Shown piece by piece: positions 36,650-45,354 of a stretch of DNA of 64,000 nucleotides (its first letter is position 1; the number at the start of each line of letters is the position of its first letter). Made by a program: the position numbers and the translations under genes. Location: contig NZ_JACBAZ010000011.1 in assembly GCF_013391475.1 (NCBI RefSeq), positions 19,492 to 83,491 of the forward strand. Reading direction: 5' to 3'. Origin of the DNA: Oceaniferula marina. Lineage in GTDB: Bacteria > Verrucomicrobiota > Verrucomicrobiia > Verrucomicrobiales > Akkermansiaceae. The notes beneath the pieces were generated by a model, which was not told where the DNA came from, ran no database searches, and saw only the letters and a program-made list of their open reading frames with translations.

Positions 36650-37834
36650 TTAGGATTTGCTCACAGGCTGCCAGGCACCGTCGTCGTCGTCAGATTTGAT
36701 GCAGGCGTCGATGAAGGCGAGGCCCATGCGGCCATCGTCAATATTGGCGTAGGTACTGCCATCGCAGCTCCATGGCTCTCCGGCTTGATAAGCACGGACA
36801 TCTTTTTCAAACTCGCGGTGCAGGCGTGCGTAGGCGTCGTGGAAGGCTTCTCCGTGCCCGCTGGGGATGGTTGGTTCGTCGAGCAGCCATTGTGGGACGT
36901 CGCCGAGGAATCCGTCATTCGCACAGACTTGGCCGCGCCAGTAGGTGCGGTCGGGCTGGTCCTGAAGGAGGATGGTGACTTTTTCCGGGTCCTCCTGACT
37001 CCACTTGAGTGCGCCTTTGGTTCCGGCGATCATAATACCCAGGTCGTTTTTATGGCCAATGCAGATTTGCGACGCACGGACCAGGCATTTTCCTCCATTG
37101 GAGAGTTTTCCGTAGGTGGTGAAGTGGTCGTCGATCGGGCGGCCCGGGACAAACTTGTCGAGTCGGGCGGAAACTTCTTCGACGTCGAGTCCGGTGACAA
37201 AGCGAAGCTGCATCAGGGCGTGGGTTCCGATGTCTCCACCGCAGCCACTGCCTCCGGCTTTTTTCGGGTCGGTTCTCCATTCGGCCTGCATTTGGCCGGA
37301 GTCTTCAAGTTTGTCGGCCAGCCAGCCTTGCAGGTAGTAGGAATCGACCCAACGGACGTCCCCGAGCAAGCCGCTTTGCACGATATGACGGCTGAACCAG
37401 CTCGACCAGTGGCCGAGGTAGGTATGGGCGACAGCGAAAGGAACCTTTTTTTCTCGGGCCTTGGCGACCAGCAGGTCGGCTTCTTCGAGGTTGACGGTGA
37501 GAGGTTTCTCACACATCACCGGGATGCCGAGCTCGAGAGCTTTCATCGCGGGGTCGAAGTGGACAAAGTTCGGAGTGACGATGACGACGTAATCGATGCG
37601 TTCGTTCTCGGGCAGTTTTGCCTGGTCTTCGAAAAGTTCATCGTAGGACGCGTATCCTTTGACTGGATAGGGCCAGTTGTTTGCTTCGTTCATCGCGACT
37701 TCCGGGTCCGGGTGCAGAGCGACGGCGTGCACTTTGCGGGTTCCATCGAAGTGGATGGCTTTCTGATGCGGGTTGGCAATGAAGGCTCCGGCACCTCCGC
37801 CGATCATGGCAACTTTAAGTGGTTGTGGGGACAT
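36650..37834 (-). CDS. Gfo/Idh/MocA-family oxidoreductase
   Basis: Cytoplasmic NAD(P)-dependent oxidoreductase of 394 residues. The Rossmann GxGxxA pattern is AMIGGGAGAFIANPHQKAI, followed by the CEKPLTVNLEEA motif and the catalytic GGSGCGGDIGTHALMQL segment. The sequence type is that of verrucomicrobial/planctomycete sugar dehydrogenases, unlike the Tat-exported paralogue at 9748-11133. Last gene of the operon xylA-MFS-xylB-isomerase-oxidoreductase, 142 bp after the isomerase and closed by a terminator. A role in pentose or inositol side metabolism is inferred. Confidence 0.88.
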   Translation of the reverse strand: MSPQPLKVAMIGGGAGAFIANPHQKAIHFDGTRKVHAVALHPDPEVAMNEANNWPYPVKGYASYDELFEDQAKLPENERIDYVVIVTPNFVHFDPAMKALELGIPVMCEKPLTVNLEEADLLVAKAREKKVPFAVAHTYLGHWSSWFSRHIVQSGLLGDVRWVDSYYLQGWLADKLEDSGQMQAEWRTDPKKAGGSGCGGDIGTHALMQLRFVTGLDVEEVSARLDKFVPGRPIDDHFTTYGKLSNGGKCLVRASQICIGHKNDLGIMIAGTKGALKWSQEDPEKVTILLQDQPDRTYWRGQVCANDGFLGDVPQWLLDEPTIPSGHGEAFHDAYARLHREFEKDVRAYQAGEPWSCDGSTYANIDDGRMGLAFIDACIKSDDDDGAWQPVSKS

Positions 37835-37976
37835 AGGAATGTTGAGTTTTGAATGTTAAGTGAGAAGTGTTTTCGTTGGTGAGCTCTTAAGATCGTCTCA
37901 GGATAAAAGTGATGGTGCTGGGGTGGCTTGGCCTCAATCCTCCGGCGATGTCACGTTGCAGCGGCTTCGGTGCTCC

Positions 37977-39023
37977 TTATTGATTTTCTTTATCAAAGGC
38001 GGCATCGAAGGCGATGTCGTTTCGTGGGAAGTCGAGCTCTTTGACGTAAGCGCAACTTTCAGCGGCTCCGTGGATGCGGTCCATACGCCCGTCTTCCCAT
38101 TCGACGGAGAGTGGGCCGTTGTAGCGAATGTCGTTGAGTGCTACGATGATTTCCTCGAAGTTGATATCGCCGCGGCCGACCGAGCGGAAGTCCCAGAAAC
38201 GGCGGGCGTCGGTAAAATCGGTGTGCCCACCAAAGACTCCGACGGTTCCGTCACCGTGTCCCCACCAGACATCTTTCATGTGGACGTGGAAAATACGTTC
38301 GCTGAAGGTGCGGATGAACTGGACGTAGTCGACTCCCTGGTAGCCCAAGTGGGAGGGGTCGTAGTTGAAGCCGAAGCGCGGGTGTTGTTTTACCGCGTCC
38401 AGTGCTCGCTGCGATGAGGCAATGTCGAAAGCAATTTCGGTCGGGTGGACTTCGAGGGCAAAGTTGACATTTTCCTGTTCAAACACATCCAGGATGGGGA
38501 GAAATCGAGCACCAAAATCGTCGAATCCTTTTTGCAGGTATTCCTGGGATGTTGGAGGGAATGCGTAGAGTGCATGCCAAATTGAGGATCCGGTAAAGCC
38601 GTTGACCACGGCATCGGGGCGGCCCCCTTTGGGTTCAGGTCCAGGGAAGGCGTCCATGAACTTGCGGCAGGCCCGCGCGGTGTCTTTCATTTTATCAGCG
38701 GCCCGCTGGCGCACACCTTCTGGTTCACCGTCGCCCCAGACATCGGCGGGGAGAATCGACTGGTGACGTTCGTCGATGTTATCACAAATGGCTTGGCCAA
38801 CGAGATGGTTTGAAATGGCATAACAGCTCAGGCCGTGCGATTGGAGAAGCTTCCAGAGATCGGCGCAGTACTTGTCATCACTGAGGGCTTGATCCACATC
38901 GAAGTGGTCGCCCCAGCAGGCGAGCTCCACGCCGTCGTATCCCATTTGTTTGACTTGTGGTAGCAGCTCGGCGAGTGGTAGATCGGCCCATTGGCCGGTA
39001 AAGAGAGTGACAGGTCTGGACAT
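37977..39023 (-). CDS. Sugar phosphate isomerase/epimerase
   Basis: TIM-barrel enzyme of the AP-endonuclease-2/xylose-isomerase-like superfamily, 348 aa. Candidate metal ligands: Glu in [15 protein letters not shown], Asp in [12 protein letters not shown], His in [12 protein letters not shown] and Glu in [14 protein letters not shown]. No signal peptide. It lies between xylB and an oxidoreductase gene on the same strand, like inositol or pentose isomerase/dehydrogenase pairs. Its ATG (39023) is preceded within 4 nt by an 11-copy CCTAATT repeat in place of a Shine-Dalgarno sequence, so translation must start some other way or depend on the repeat. Confidence 0.87.
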   Translation of the reverse strand: MSRPVTLFTGQWADLPLAELLPQVKQMGYDGVELACWGDHFDVDQALSDDKYCADLWKLLQSHGLSCYAISNHLVGQAICDNIDERHQSILPADVWGDGEPEGVRQRAADKMKDTARACRKFMDAFPGPEPKGGRPDAVVNGFTGSSIWHALYAFPPTSQEYLQKGFDDFGARFLPILDVFEQENVNFALEVHPTEIAFDIASSQRALDAVKQHPRFGFNYDPSHLGYQGVDYVQFIRTFSERIFHVHMKDVWWGHGDGTVGVFGGHTDFTDARRFWDFRSVGRGDINFEEIIVALNDIRYNGPLSVEWEDGRMDRIHGAAESCAYVKELDFPRNDIAFDAAFDKENQ

Positions 39024-39026
39024 GGT

Positions 39027-39101
39027 GAATTAGGAATTAGGAATTAGGAATTAGGAATTAGGAATTAGGAATTAGGAATTAGGAATTAGGAATTAGGAAT
39101 T
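39027..39101. repeat. Heptanucleotide tandem repeat (GAATTAG, 10.7 copies)
   Basis: 75 bp made of perfect 7-bp units. On the coding (minus) strand it reads CCTAATT. Its first unit supplies the TAA stop codon of xylB (39095-39093), and its end lies 3 bp before the ATG of the isomerase gene. It thus fills the whole xylB-isomerase junction. Because 7 is not a multiple of 3, units place TAA in every frame. Confidence 0.97.
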
Positions 39102-40610
39102 CAAATGATTTGTTAGCATGGTGTCGAATGTGGCGGACATCTCTTGATAGATTGCGCTGACTTCGGGTTGGGGAAGGATGCTGTCGGATTCGGGCTGACA
39201 AAAGGAGGACTCGAGTATGTTTAATGGGATATTGGTGGTGGCGAGACAGGCTCTCATGGCGGCTCCGAGTCCGGCCGAGGCGTGGGTTTCGATGGTTTGC
39301 ACCGGGGAGTTGAAGACATTGGCGATCGTTTGACAAATGCCTTTGGCTCGAGAGATCCCACCGGTTACGCGGATATGCTTTGGCTTGATACGCATCCAGT
39401 CTGCGTGTTTTTTCATGCTGAGGAACTGCCCGTCGAGTAAGCTTCGGACGGTGGTATTTGACTGTTCGCTGGGTTTGGCGAGTGGGGTGATTTCAGCTTG
39501 AAAGAAGGGGAGGCTGGGCGTGTCGCCAGCTTTGGGTGGATGTTCTGTCCGGGCATCGAATTCCGTCCAGCTTAGTTTGATGTTTTGTTTGGTGGCTTCG
39601 CAGGCGAGGGCTCCATTTTGGAAGCAAATGAGGCTCATGAAGCCGCCGAGAGGATTCCCAAAGACATGGCCAAAGCCCTGGGGGTCGGTGTGTGGAGATT
39701 CCATCGCAGCAAAGAGTGTGTAGCTTGTGCCCAGACTGATCACCAGATTTCCGGGAGAGGAAGCTCCCATACCCACCAAGCTGCAGGGGTTGTCGCCCGA
39801 CCACAGGACGACATCGCATTGCTCGCTAAACCCGTATTTTTTAACAAAGTAGGGGGCGAGTTTACCAGCGACGGTGGATGAGCTGGCGAGCGGTGGCAGT
39901 TTGTCTAGTAGATCCGGAGCCGTTGCCTGGACGAGGTCGCTGTCCCAGCCCCGTTGTTCCAGGTTCATCAGGTTCATGCCTGCTCCGTCACCGTGATCGA
40001 TCGCAGCCGGCTTGCCAGCCAGAATGGATGCCAGAAACGAGCTGGCGAGGTGGACTTGTTTTGTTTGGCCCCACGCTATCGGGTCTTGCTTCGCAAACTT
40101 TCGAATCTGCGGGCCAGAGAAACGTTGAATGGCCACCGAACCACTGCGTCGGCAGACTTCCTGATGACTGCCGAGGGCGCTTGCTATTTCCTCACACTCG
40201 TTAGCCGTGGAACCATCCATCCAGATCGGAGAGAGGAGGCGGCTGATGCTTGGTCCGAGTTGTGCATGAAGCGGAGCCTCCGGTTGAAGCGTATCGAGGA
40301 TCAGAGGAAATTGCTCATTCAGATAGACGGTGGCATGCTGTTGACCTGAACCGGAAATACTGGAGACCTGCGCGAGCGGGGCTCCATTGGCGGCTAGTTT
40401 ACCAAGCAGCAGCTCAAGAGCCTCGACCCACATCAGGGGATTGGAAAAAACTTCTCCCTGATTTGGGCCTCGAACAAAACCGGCGGTGGTCCCGTAATGA
40501 GGGAGGTCCTTTTCAAAGTTGACCGAAGCCTCGTGTGCAATGCTCCCATTCTCAGCATCAATGAGAATAGCAGAAAAACTTTGAGTAGAGCAGTCGAGGC
40601 CTAGGTGCAT
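39093..40610 (-). CDS. xylB: Xylulokinase-like FGGY carbohydrate kinase
   Basis: Phosphorylates D-xylulose to xylulose 5-phosphate with ATP. Recognised by the N-terminal MHLGLDCSTQSFSAILID, the SGSGQQHATVYLN block with catalytic surroundings, the PIWMDGSTANECEEI segment, and the nucleotide-binding WSGDNPCSLVGMGASSPGNLVISLGTSYTLF region. The FGGY C-terminal part has IRVTGGISRAKGICQTIANV and AGLGAAMRACLA. Full length at 505 aa. It lies in an operon with xylA and an MFS permease, which fixes the substrate more firmly than sequence alone. Its last codons and stop are part of the heptanucleotide repeat. Confidence 0.92.
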   Translation of the reverse strand: MHLGLDCSTQSFSAILIDAENGSIAHEASVNFEKDLPHYGTTAGFVRGPNQGEVFSNPLMWVEALELLLGKLAANGAPLAQVSSISGSGQQHATVYLNEQFPLILDTLQPEAPLHAQLGPSISRLLSPIWMDGSTANECEEIASALGSHQEVCRRSGSVAIQRFSGPQIRKFAKQDPIAWGQTKQVHLASSFLASILAGKPAAIDHGDGAGMNLMNLEQRGWDSDLVQATAPDLLDKLPPLASSSTVAGKLAPYFVKKYGFSEQCDVVLWSGDNPCSLVGMGASSPGNLVISLGTSYTLFAAMESPHTDPQGFGHVFGNPLGGFMSLICFQNGALACEATKQNIKLSWTEFDARTEHPPKAGDTPSLPFFQAEITPLAKPSEQSNTTVRSLLDGQFLSMKKHADWMRIKPKHIRVTGGISRAKGICQTIANVFNSPVQTIETHASAGLGAAMRACLATTNIPLNILESSFCQPESDSILPQPEVSAIYQEMSATFDTMLTNHLNS

Positions 40611-40627
40611 GGATTTAATGGGTTTTG

Positions 40628-42220
40628 TTAATACTCGGATGCGGCGTCGAGTTCTTTCTGTGACGCTAACTCAATCGGCTTGTATCCGCCTCTGGACTTA
40701 AAGAAGAGCCAGATGCCGAGGTAGCAGATGAGCATGAAGGCTGGGAAGAATGTCATTTTGGCCAAGGCATCGAATTGACCGGCTTTATCTGCTTCTTCCA
40801 GGGCACTCAGAGCGGACTCGTCGGTGATGGCTGATTTTTTATCAGGGTCGATCCCTTGATATTTTCCGAGTAGGTAGGATTTCTCTACCATCACTTCTTC
40901 TGCTACAGCCGGGGCTTGGGTGGTTAGCACACTACTGGATGTTTTTTCCTGCAGCGCTCCGATGAAGGGAAATCCGAGAATGCCAACCGCAATCATGCCG
41001 ATGCCGGAGATGGCATTGAGAGTGAGTGCTCCTCCTTTCGGGCACTGTTCCGCCACGATGCCAAGAGTGGTGGGCCAGAAGAAGGTCTTACCCACGCCAT
41101 AGAGAGTGGCTGCGGCAAAAATAACGGTCAGGCTGGCACTGCCGGTTTTTGACAGGGCAAAGAGTCCGGCGATGGCCAGTAGGGAGCTGATGACCAGGAT
41201 GCCAATCGGTGAAATACGATGGATAATCGGGCCTGCAAAGAAACGCAGCACCATCATGATGGCCGAGGTGTAAACCAGCACCCATCCAGCATGGCGACCC
41301 GCTTCTTCAAGTGGTTTTTCCATCAGGCTGGAAATCCATCCATCGGTTCCGATTTCTGTGGTGGCCAGTGGCATCATGACCACGATGAGAATTGCGAGTA
41401 GAGGCTTGCCAAATGAGCGGGTGTAAACGCCAAATGCCACAACAACCGCGGCGGTGAGCGACCAAACGATGGTGCTGGACCAGCCAAAGACTTGGCCGAG
41501 TTGGGCAAAGATCAGGCCAAAGCTGACGAGAGCTCCAAAGGCTCCAAACTCTGCGAGCATTTCACGGTAGCTAACCCCAGCCTGTTCCCTTTCACTAACT
41601 GGGAAGCGGGCATTGATCAGCATCACGAAAAAGATAACGGCCGGGATGGCAATGATGCCGAGGACAACGCGCCAGTCACCACTTTCGGTGTATCCGGACA
41701 TGGCAATGGTGATGAGTCCTCCGAGAACCAGTCCGCCAGGCCACCCCGCATGGAGGATCGTTAGCCATTTGGTTTTATTCTCACGGAACATGGTAGCGAC
41801 CACCGGGTTGATAAAGGCTTCCACGGTTCCGTTGCCAAGTCCGAGGATAATCGACCCCCAGTAGAGCAGGTCATAGCCACGGGCTTGTGCCGCAGCTAGT
41901 GCTTCACCTTCCACCCCTTGGATAGAGCTGTAGGCCATGGAGGCCATTACCAGATAGACGGCATAACAGACAAAGGAAAAAACCATTGCCAGGCGGTAGC
42001 CGATTTTATCAATGATCAGACTGAAGAGAATGATGGAGATGGCAAAGGGCCAGACTCCGGCTCCTTGAAGGACCCCGACATCGACTTTATCGATGGCGAA
42101 GTCAGATTGGAATCTGCCGAGGAGAAGCATCCGGGTGATAAATCCGAACGCGGTGGCAATCAAGGCGATGAAGCAGCCCCAGAATACCTTCTTGTCATTA
42201 CTGTCGTGTTTGATGGTCAT
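40628..42220 (-). CDS. MFS transporter in the xylose operon
   Basis: Twelve-TM major facilitator of 530 residues. Typical features: GVGVLQGAGVWPFAISIILFSLIIDKIGYRLAMVFSF region with the MFS loop motif and NGTVEAFINPVVATMF. It has an unusual hydrophilic insertion of about 65 residues before the last membrane segment (EKTSSSVLTTQAPAVAEEVM to AGQFDALAK). From its position between xylA and xylB (53 and 17 bp gaps) it is most likely the xylose permease, but it is not of the XylE/sugar-porter type and the substrate is inferred from context only. Confidence 0.85.
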   Translation of the reverse strand: MTIKHDSNDKKVFWGCFIALIATAFGFITRMLLLGRFQSDFAIDKVDVGVLQGAGVWPFAISIILFSLIIDKIGYRLAMVFSFVCYAVYLVMASMAYSSIQGVEGEALAAAQARGYDLLYWGSIILGLGNGTVEAFINPVVATMFRENKTKWLTILHAGWPGGLVLGGLITIAMSGYTESGDWRVVLGIIAIPAVIFFVMLINARFPVSEREQAGVSYREMLAEFGAFGALVSFGLIFAQLGQVFGWSSTIVWSLTAAVVVAFGVYTRSFGKPLLAILIVVMMPLATTEIGTDGWISSLMEKPLEEAGRHAGWVLVYTSAIMMVLRFFAGPIIHRISPIGILVISSLLAIAGLFALSKTGSASLTVIFAAATLYGVGKTFFWPTTLGIVAEQCPKGGALTLNAISGIGMIAVGILGFPFIGALQEKTSSSVLTTQAPAVAEEVMVEKSYLLGKYQGIDPDKKSAITDESALSALEEADKAGQFDALAKMTFFPAFMLICYLGIWLFFKSRGGYKPIELASQKELDAASEY

Positions 42221-42273
42221 AATCGATTAGTCCTTGCTGAAAAGGATCAGGGTTTCTACGTGTTTGATATCGA

Positions 42274-43587
42274 TTAGGCCAGAAAATCGTTCAGATTGTT
42301 TTCTAACATCTCCTGTCTTCCGCTGGGCAAACTAGGTGGAGTGATGCTCTGAGCATAGGTATCTAGGGCATCCAGAGAACTGGCCTTGGACTCGATCTCG
42401 GCTCCGATTCCTGTGTCATACGAGGCATATCGGTTCTCGATGAATTGTCCTTGGCCGCCATCCTGAATGATGTTGTGGGCGATTTTGAGTCCGCGGGCAA
42501 AGGCGTCCATACCTCCGATGTGGGCGTAGAACAGGTCATCGGGGTGGTGGGATTCACGGCGACGTTTGGCATCGAAGTTGAGTCCTCCGGTGGTGAAGCC
42601 TCCCATTTTGAGCACTCTGAGCATGATCTGGGTGGTTTGATAGATGTTGGTAGGGAACTGATCTGTGTCCCAGCCGATGAGTTCATCACCGCGGTTGGCG
42701 TCGATGGACCCCAGAGCATTGGCTCCGATGGCCACCTCGAGTTCGTGTTCCATGGTGTGGCCGGCCAGAGTGGCGTGGTTGGTTTCGAGGTTGAGTTTGA
42801 AGTGATCCAAGAGGTCATACTCGCGAAGGAAATTCAGGCAGGCTGCCGCATCCGAGTCGTATTGGTGGGTGGATGGTTCCCGGGGTTTGGGTTCGATGTA
42901 GAACTGCCCGGTGAAGCCGATTTTCTTCGCGTGGTCGACGGCCATGTGCAGCATGGTGGCGAGGTGGTCGAGTTCCCGTTTCATATCGGTGTTGAGCAGG
43001 GTGGCGTAGCCTTCGCGGCCGCCCCAGAAGACGTATCCTTCGCCGCCGAGTCGGTGGGTCGCTTCCAGTGCATGTTTGATCTGGCTGGCTCCGTAGGCAA
43101 ACACATCGGCGTAAGGTGAGGTTGCCGCTCCTTGGGCATAGCGTGGGTGGGAAAAGAGGCAGGCGGTTCCCCAGAGAAGTTTTTTTCCACTTTCTTGTTG
43201 GAAGGATTCCAGCTCACTGACAACTCGGTCGAGATGCCGGTGGGTTTCGGCCAGTGTCGATCCTTCAGGGGAGATGTCACGGTCGTGGAAACAATAGTAA
43301 TCGATGCCGGTTTTTTTGAGGAATTCAAAGAAGACAGGAACCCGCTTGAGGGCGTTGTCAAGGGAGTCCGATCCGTCGTCCCAGGGCATTAAGGCCGTTC
43401 CTGAGCCGAAGGGGTCGCCGAGTTCGTTGCGCATGACGTGCCAGTATGCGGCGGCAAAGCGCAAGTGTTCGTGCATGGACTTATCGCCGACCATTTCGTC
43501 GGGGTTGTAGTGGCGGAAGGCGAGTGGATTTTTTGAGTCTTTTCCTTCGAAGGGAATGGTCGGGATGTTGGGAAAGTATTCGGTCAT
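42274..43587 (-). CDS. xylA: Xylose isomerase
   Basis: Interconverts D-xylose and D-xylulose, first step of the bacterial xylose pathway. TIM barrel of class II length (437 aa). Landmarks: the catalytic His in [26 protein letters not shown], the metal ligands in [16 protein letters not shown] and [15 protein letters not shown], and [20 protein letters not shown] carrying the last Asp ligands. Start ATG 43587 follows an expected spacing to the divergent PAS-AraC regulator (213 bp intergenic). First gene of the operon xylA-MFS-xylB-isomerase-oxidoreductase. Confidence 0.97.
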   Translation of the reverse strand: MTEYFPNIPTIPFEGKDSKNPLAFRHYNPDEMVGDKSMHEHLRFAAAYWHVMRNELGDPFGSGTALMPWDDGSDSLDNALKRVPVFFEFLKKTGIDYYCFHDRDISPEGSTLAETHRHLDRVVSELESFQQESGKKLLWGTACLFSHPRYAQGAATSPYADVFAYGASQIKHALEATHRLGGEGYVFWGGREGYATLLNTDMKRELDHLATMLHMAVDHAKKIGFTGQFYIEPKPREPSTHQYDSDAAACLNFLREYDLLDHFKLNLETNHATLAGHTMEHELEVAIGANALGSIDANRGDELIGWDTDQFPTNIYQTTQIMLRVLKMGGFTTGGLNFDAKRRRESHHPDDLFYAHIGGMDAFARGLKIAHNIIQDGGQGQFIENRYASYDTGIGAEIESKASSLDALDTYAQSITPPSLPSGRQEMLENNLNDFLA

Positions 43588-43800
43588 GGCTTGGTGAAGA
43601 ATGGGTGATGGTTGATTGATTTGGAGAATGCAGGGGGCAGGGCTTAGATCTTGATGGGTAAAGCTTCAATGATCAGCTCGACCCTCGGGGGGCTGCAGAT
43701 GCCTATCTATATAGCATTAAGATACCGGAGAGGTCGATGGGTTCATCCGTCAAGCACTTGTCATTTTTCGTCATTGTCAAAAAGGGCAATCTTGCGCACA

Positions 43801-44562
43801 ATGCCCGCGATGGACGAATTGTCAGATGCCCAGTTGAAGCAGTTTACTTCACGCTTGATGCCTGGGCAGATTGCCACGGCCTTATTTCAAGCGTTGCCGG
43901 ATGTGATTTTTTGGATCAAGGACAGCGATGGGCGATTTGTCTATGTGAACAAGGCCTTCTGCCATGATGTTGCCGTGATGGAGGCGAGTGAAATCATCGG
44001 TTTGAAAGATGAGAATATTTTCCCCAAGGAATTGGCGGCTGTGTTTCAACGCGGAGACGAGGAGGTGCTGCGCTCCCGGACCCCGATGTGGGATAAGTCG
44101 GAATTGGTATCGAACCGTTTGGGGCAGGTGGAGTGGCGATCGACGAGTAAAATTCCATTGTGTGACCTAGGGGGCGAGTGGGTAGGAACGGCTGGGATCT
44201 CGCGCAAAATGGGAGGTGTCGGACCCTCTTTGGTGCCTTCCCGGCATCATAAACTGGCCGTGATTGTGGAAGCTATTTATGAGCATTTGGACAAACGTAT
44301 TGGGGTGACGGAGCTGGCCGATGCCGCGGCTGTGTCAGTGAGTACATTGGAGCGTTTGTTCAAGGAGCATATGAACACGACACCCAGGCAGTTTATTCTG
44401 CAAGTCAAGATATCGGCTGCTTGTGATCGCTTGATCAACTCCGGACTACAGGTTAAGGAGATTGCCGCCAGCCTTGGTTATGAAGAGCACGCTAACTTTA
44501 CCAGAGCCTTTACCAAGGTGATGGGCATGTCCCCACGTTCCTATCAGCGGTATTATTCATGA
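43801..44562 (+). CDS. PAS-AraC transcriptional regulator
   Basis: An N-terminal PAS domain (about residues 20-125: ALPDVIFWIKDSDGRFVYVN, KDENIFPKELAAVF) is followed by an AraC double HTH (about 145-250: IGVTELADAAAVSVSTLERL, QVKEIAASLGYEEHANFTRAF). Residue count about 253. The open frame extends back to 43651; ATG 43801 (MPAMDELSD) or 43810 is chosen because the upstream part has no domain character. It is divergent from xylA and is the likely regulator of the xylose operon, sensing a signal through PAS rather than through a sugar-binding domain; the ligand is unknown. Confidence 0.88.
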   Translation: MPAMDELSDAQLKQFTSRLMPGQIATALFQALPDVIFWIKDSDGRFVYVNKAFCHDVAVMEASEIIGLKDENIFPKELAAVFQRGDEEVLRSRTPMWDKSELVSNRLGQVEWRSTSKIPLCDLGGEWVGTAGISRKMGGVGPSLVPSRHHKLAVIVEAIYEHLDKRIGVTELADAAAVSVSTLERLFKEHMNTTPRQFILQVKISAACDRLINSGLQVKEIAASLGYEEHANFTRAFTKVMGMSPRSYQRYYS

Positions 44563-44666
44563 TGCGTCTGCTTTTCGATTCGCCCGGTTCTTGGCCGGGG
44601 TATTTCAGGAGCTGCCGCTTACCGACGTCGTTTGACAGGTGACTACAACAGGTGTAGGGGTGCCTT

Positions 44667-45317
44667 ATGTCTGATCTTAGTATACTTTTACAGGCGCGGC
44701 TGGATCGCATCCGGGATGATTTGAATCGTCAAATACCGGCCGAGGCGCAGAAGCTCATGCATGACAGCACCCAAGCCTTGATCGATTCCGGTCAGGCGGC
44801 GAAGGCCTGCTCTGAAGGAGAACAGATTCCGGTGTTCTCTCTGGCTAACCAGAACGGAGCGCAGGTTTCTGTTTCAGAACTTTATGGTGAGGGTCCTTTG
44901 GTGGTCTCATTTTTTAGAGGTTTTTGGTGACCCTATTGTGTCGCAGAGCTGGATGCTCTGAATGATGTACTTGCCAGTATTCGGGCCAAGGGAGGAGAGT
45001 TGGTCGTGATCTCACCCCAACTTCCCAGACATAGCCTCGAATTGATCGAAGGGCATGGATTGGGATTTGATATCCTGTATGATCAGAATCTGAGTTTATC
45101 GGATACCTTCGGTTTGACCTTTACACTATCTGAAGCATTGGCGGCATTGTATCTTTCCTTTGGGATTGATCTTCCTGAAGCCAATGGCACCGATGACTGG
45201 CGTTTGCCGATGCCTGCACGTTATGTGATGAATGAAGAGGGGCTGATTCTTCATGCTGAAGTAAATCCGGACTATACCCGGCGGCCAGAACCTGCCGAGA
45301 TCCTCAAGTTACTTTGA
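44667..45317 (+). CDS. Peroxiredoxin-like selenoprotein with in-frame UGA (Sec88)
   Basis: Reads as one 216-residue AhpC/TSA-type protein if the TGA at 44928-44930 is decoded as selenocysteine. Upstream: SEGEQIPVFSLANQNGAQVS and PLVVSFFRGFW; then the UGA; downstream in the same frame: PYCVAELDALNDVLASIRAK, LVVISPQ, LSDTFGLTF and ARYVMNEEGLILHAEVNPDY. The family motif is RGxWCPYC, so the UGA replaces exactly the first cysteine of CxxC, giving Sec88-Pro-Tyr-Cys91. A hairpin suited to bacterial SECIS starts 13 nt after the UGA. No indel is needed and the frame is intact on both sides. Expected to reduce peroxides or act as a thiol oxidoreductase in the cytoplasm. Alternatives: a nonsense-mutated gene. 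No sel genes are in the window. Confidence 0.82.
44944..44960 (+). promoter_or_regulatory. SECIS-like hairpin
   Basis: CAGAGC (44944-44949) pairs perfectly with GCTCTG (44955-44960) around the loop TGGAT. The loop guanine (44951) is 20 nt after the UGA, within the range known for bacterial SECIS elements (about 16-37 nt), and G near the loop start is the main conserved base. It is inside the coding sequence, as in bacteria. Prediction only. Confidence 0.65.
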
Positions 45318-45354
45318 TGGGAAGCTTCTGAGCGACGCATCCTGACGATTTTCA

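Noticed and set aside
36638..37852. 404-codon plus-strand ORF over the oxidoreductase gene
   Set aside because: Antisense shadow of a clear Gfo/Idh/MocA gene; no recognisable domain.
39027..39101. CRISPR array
   Set aside because: Seven-base units with no spacers; it is a simple tandem repeat.
44667..44930. Independent short gene ending at TGA 44930, with a second gene from 45000
   Set aside because: The two parts are in the same frame, join without loss, and form one peroxiredoxin with the TGA exactly at the conserved Cys.
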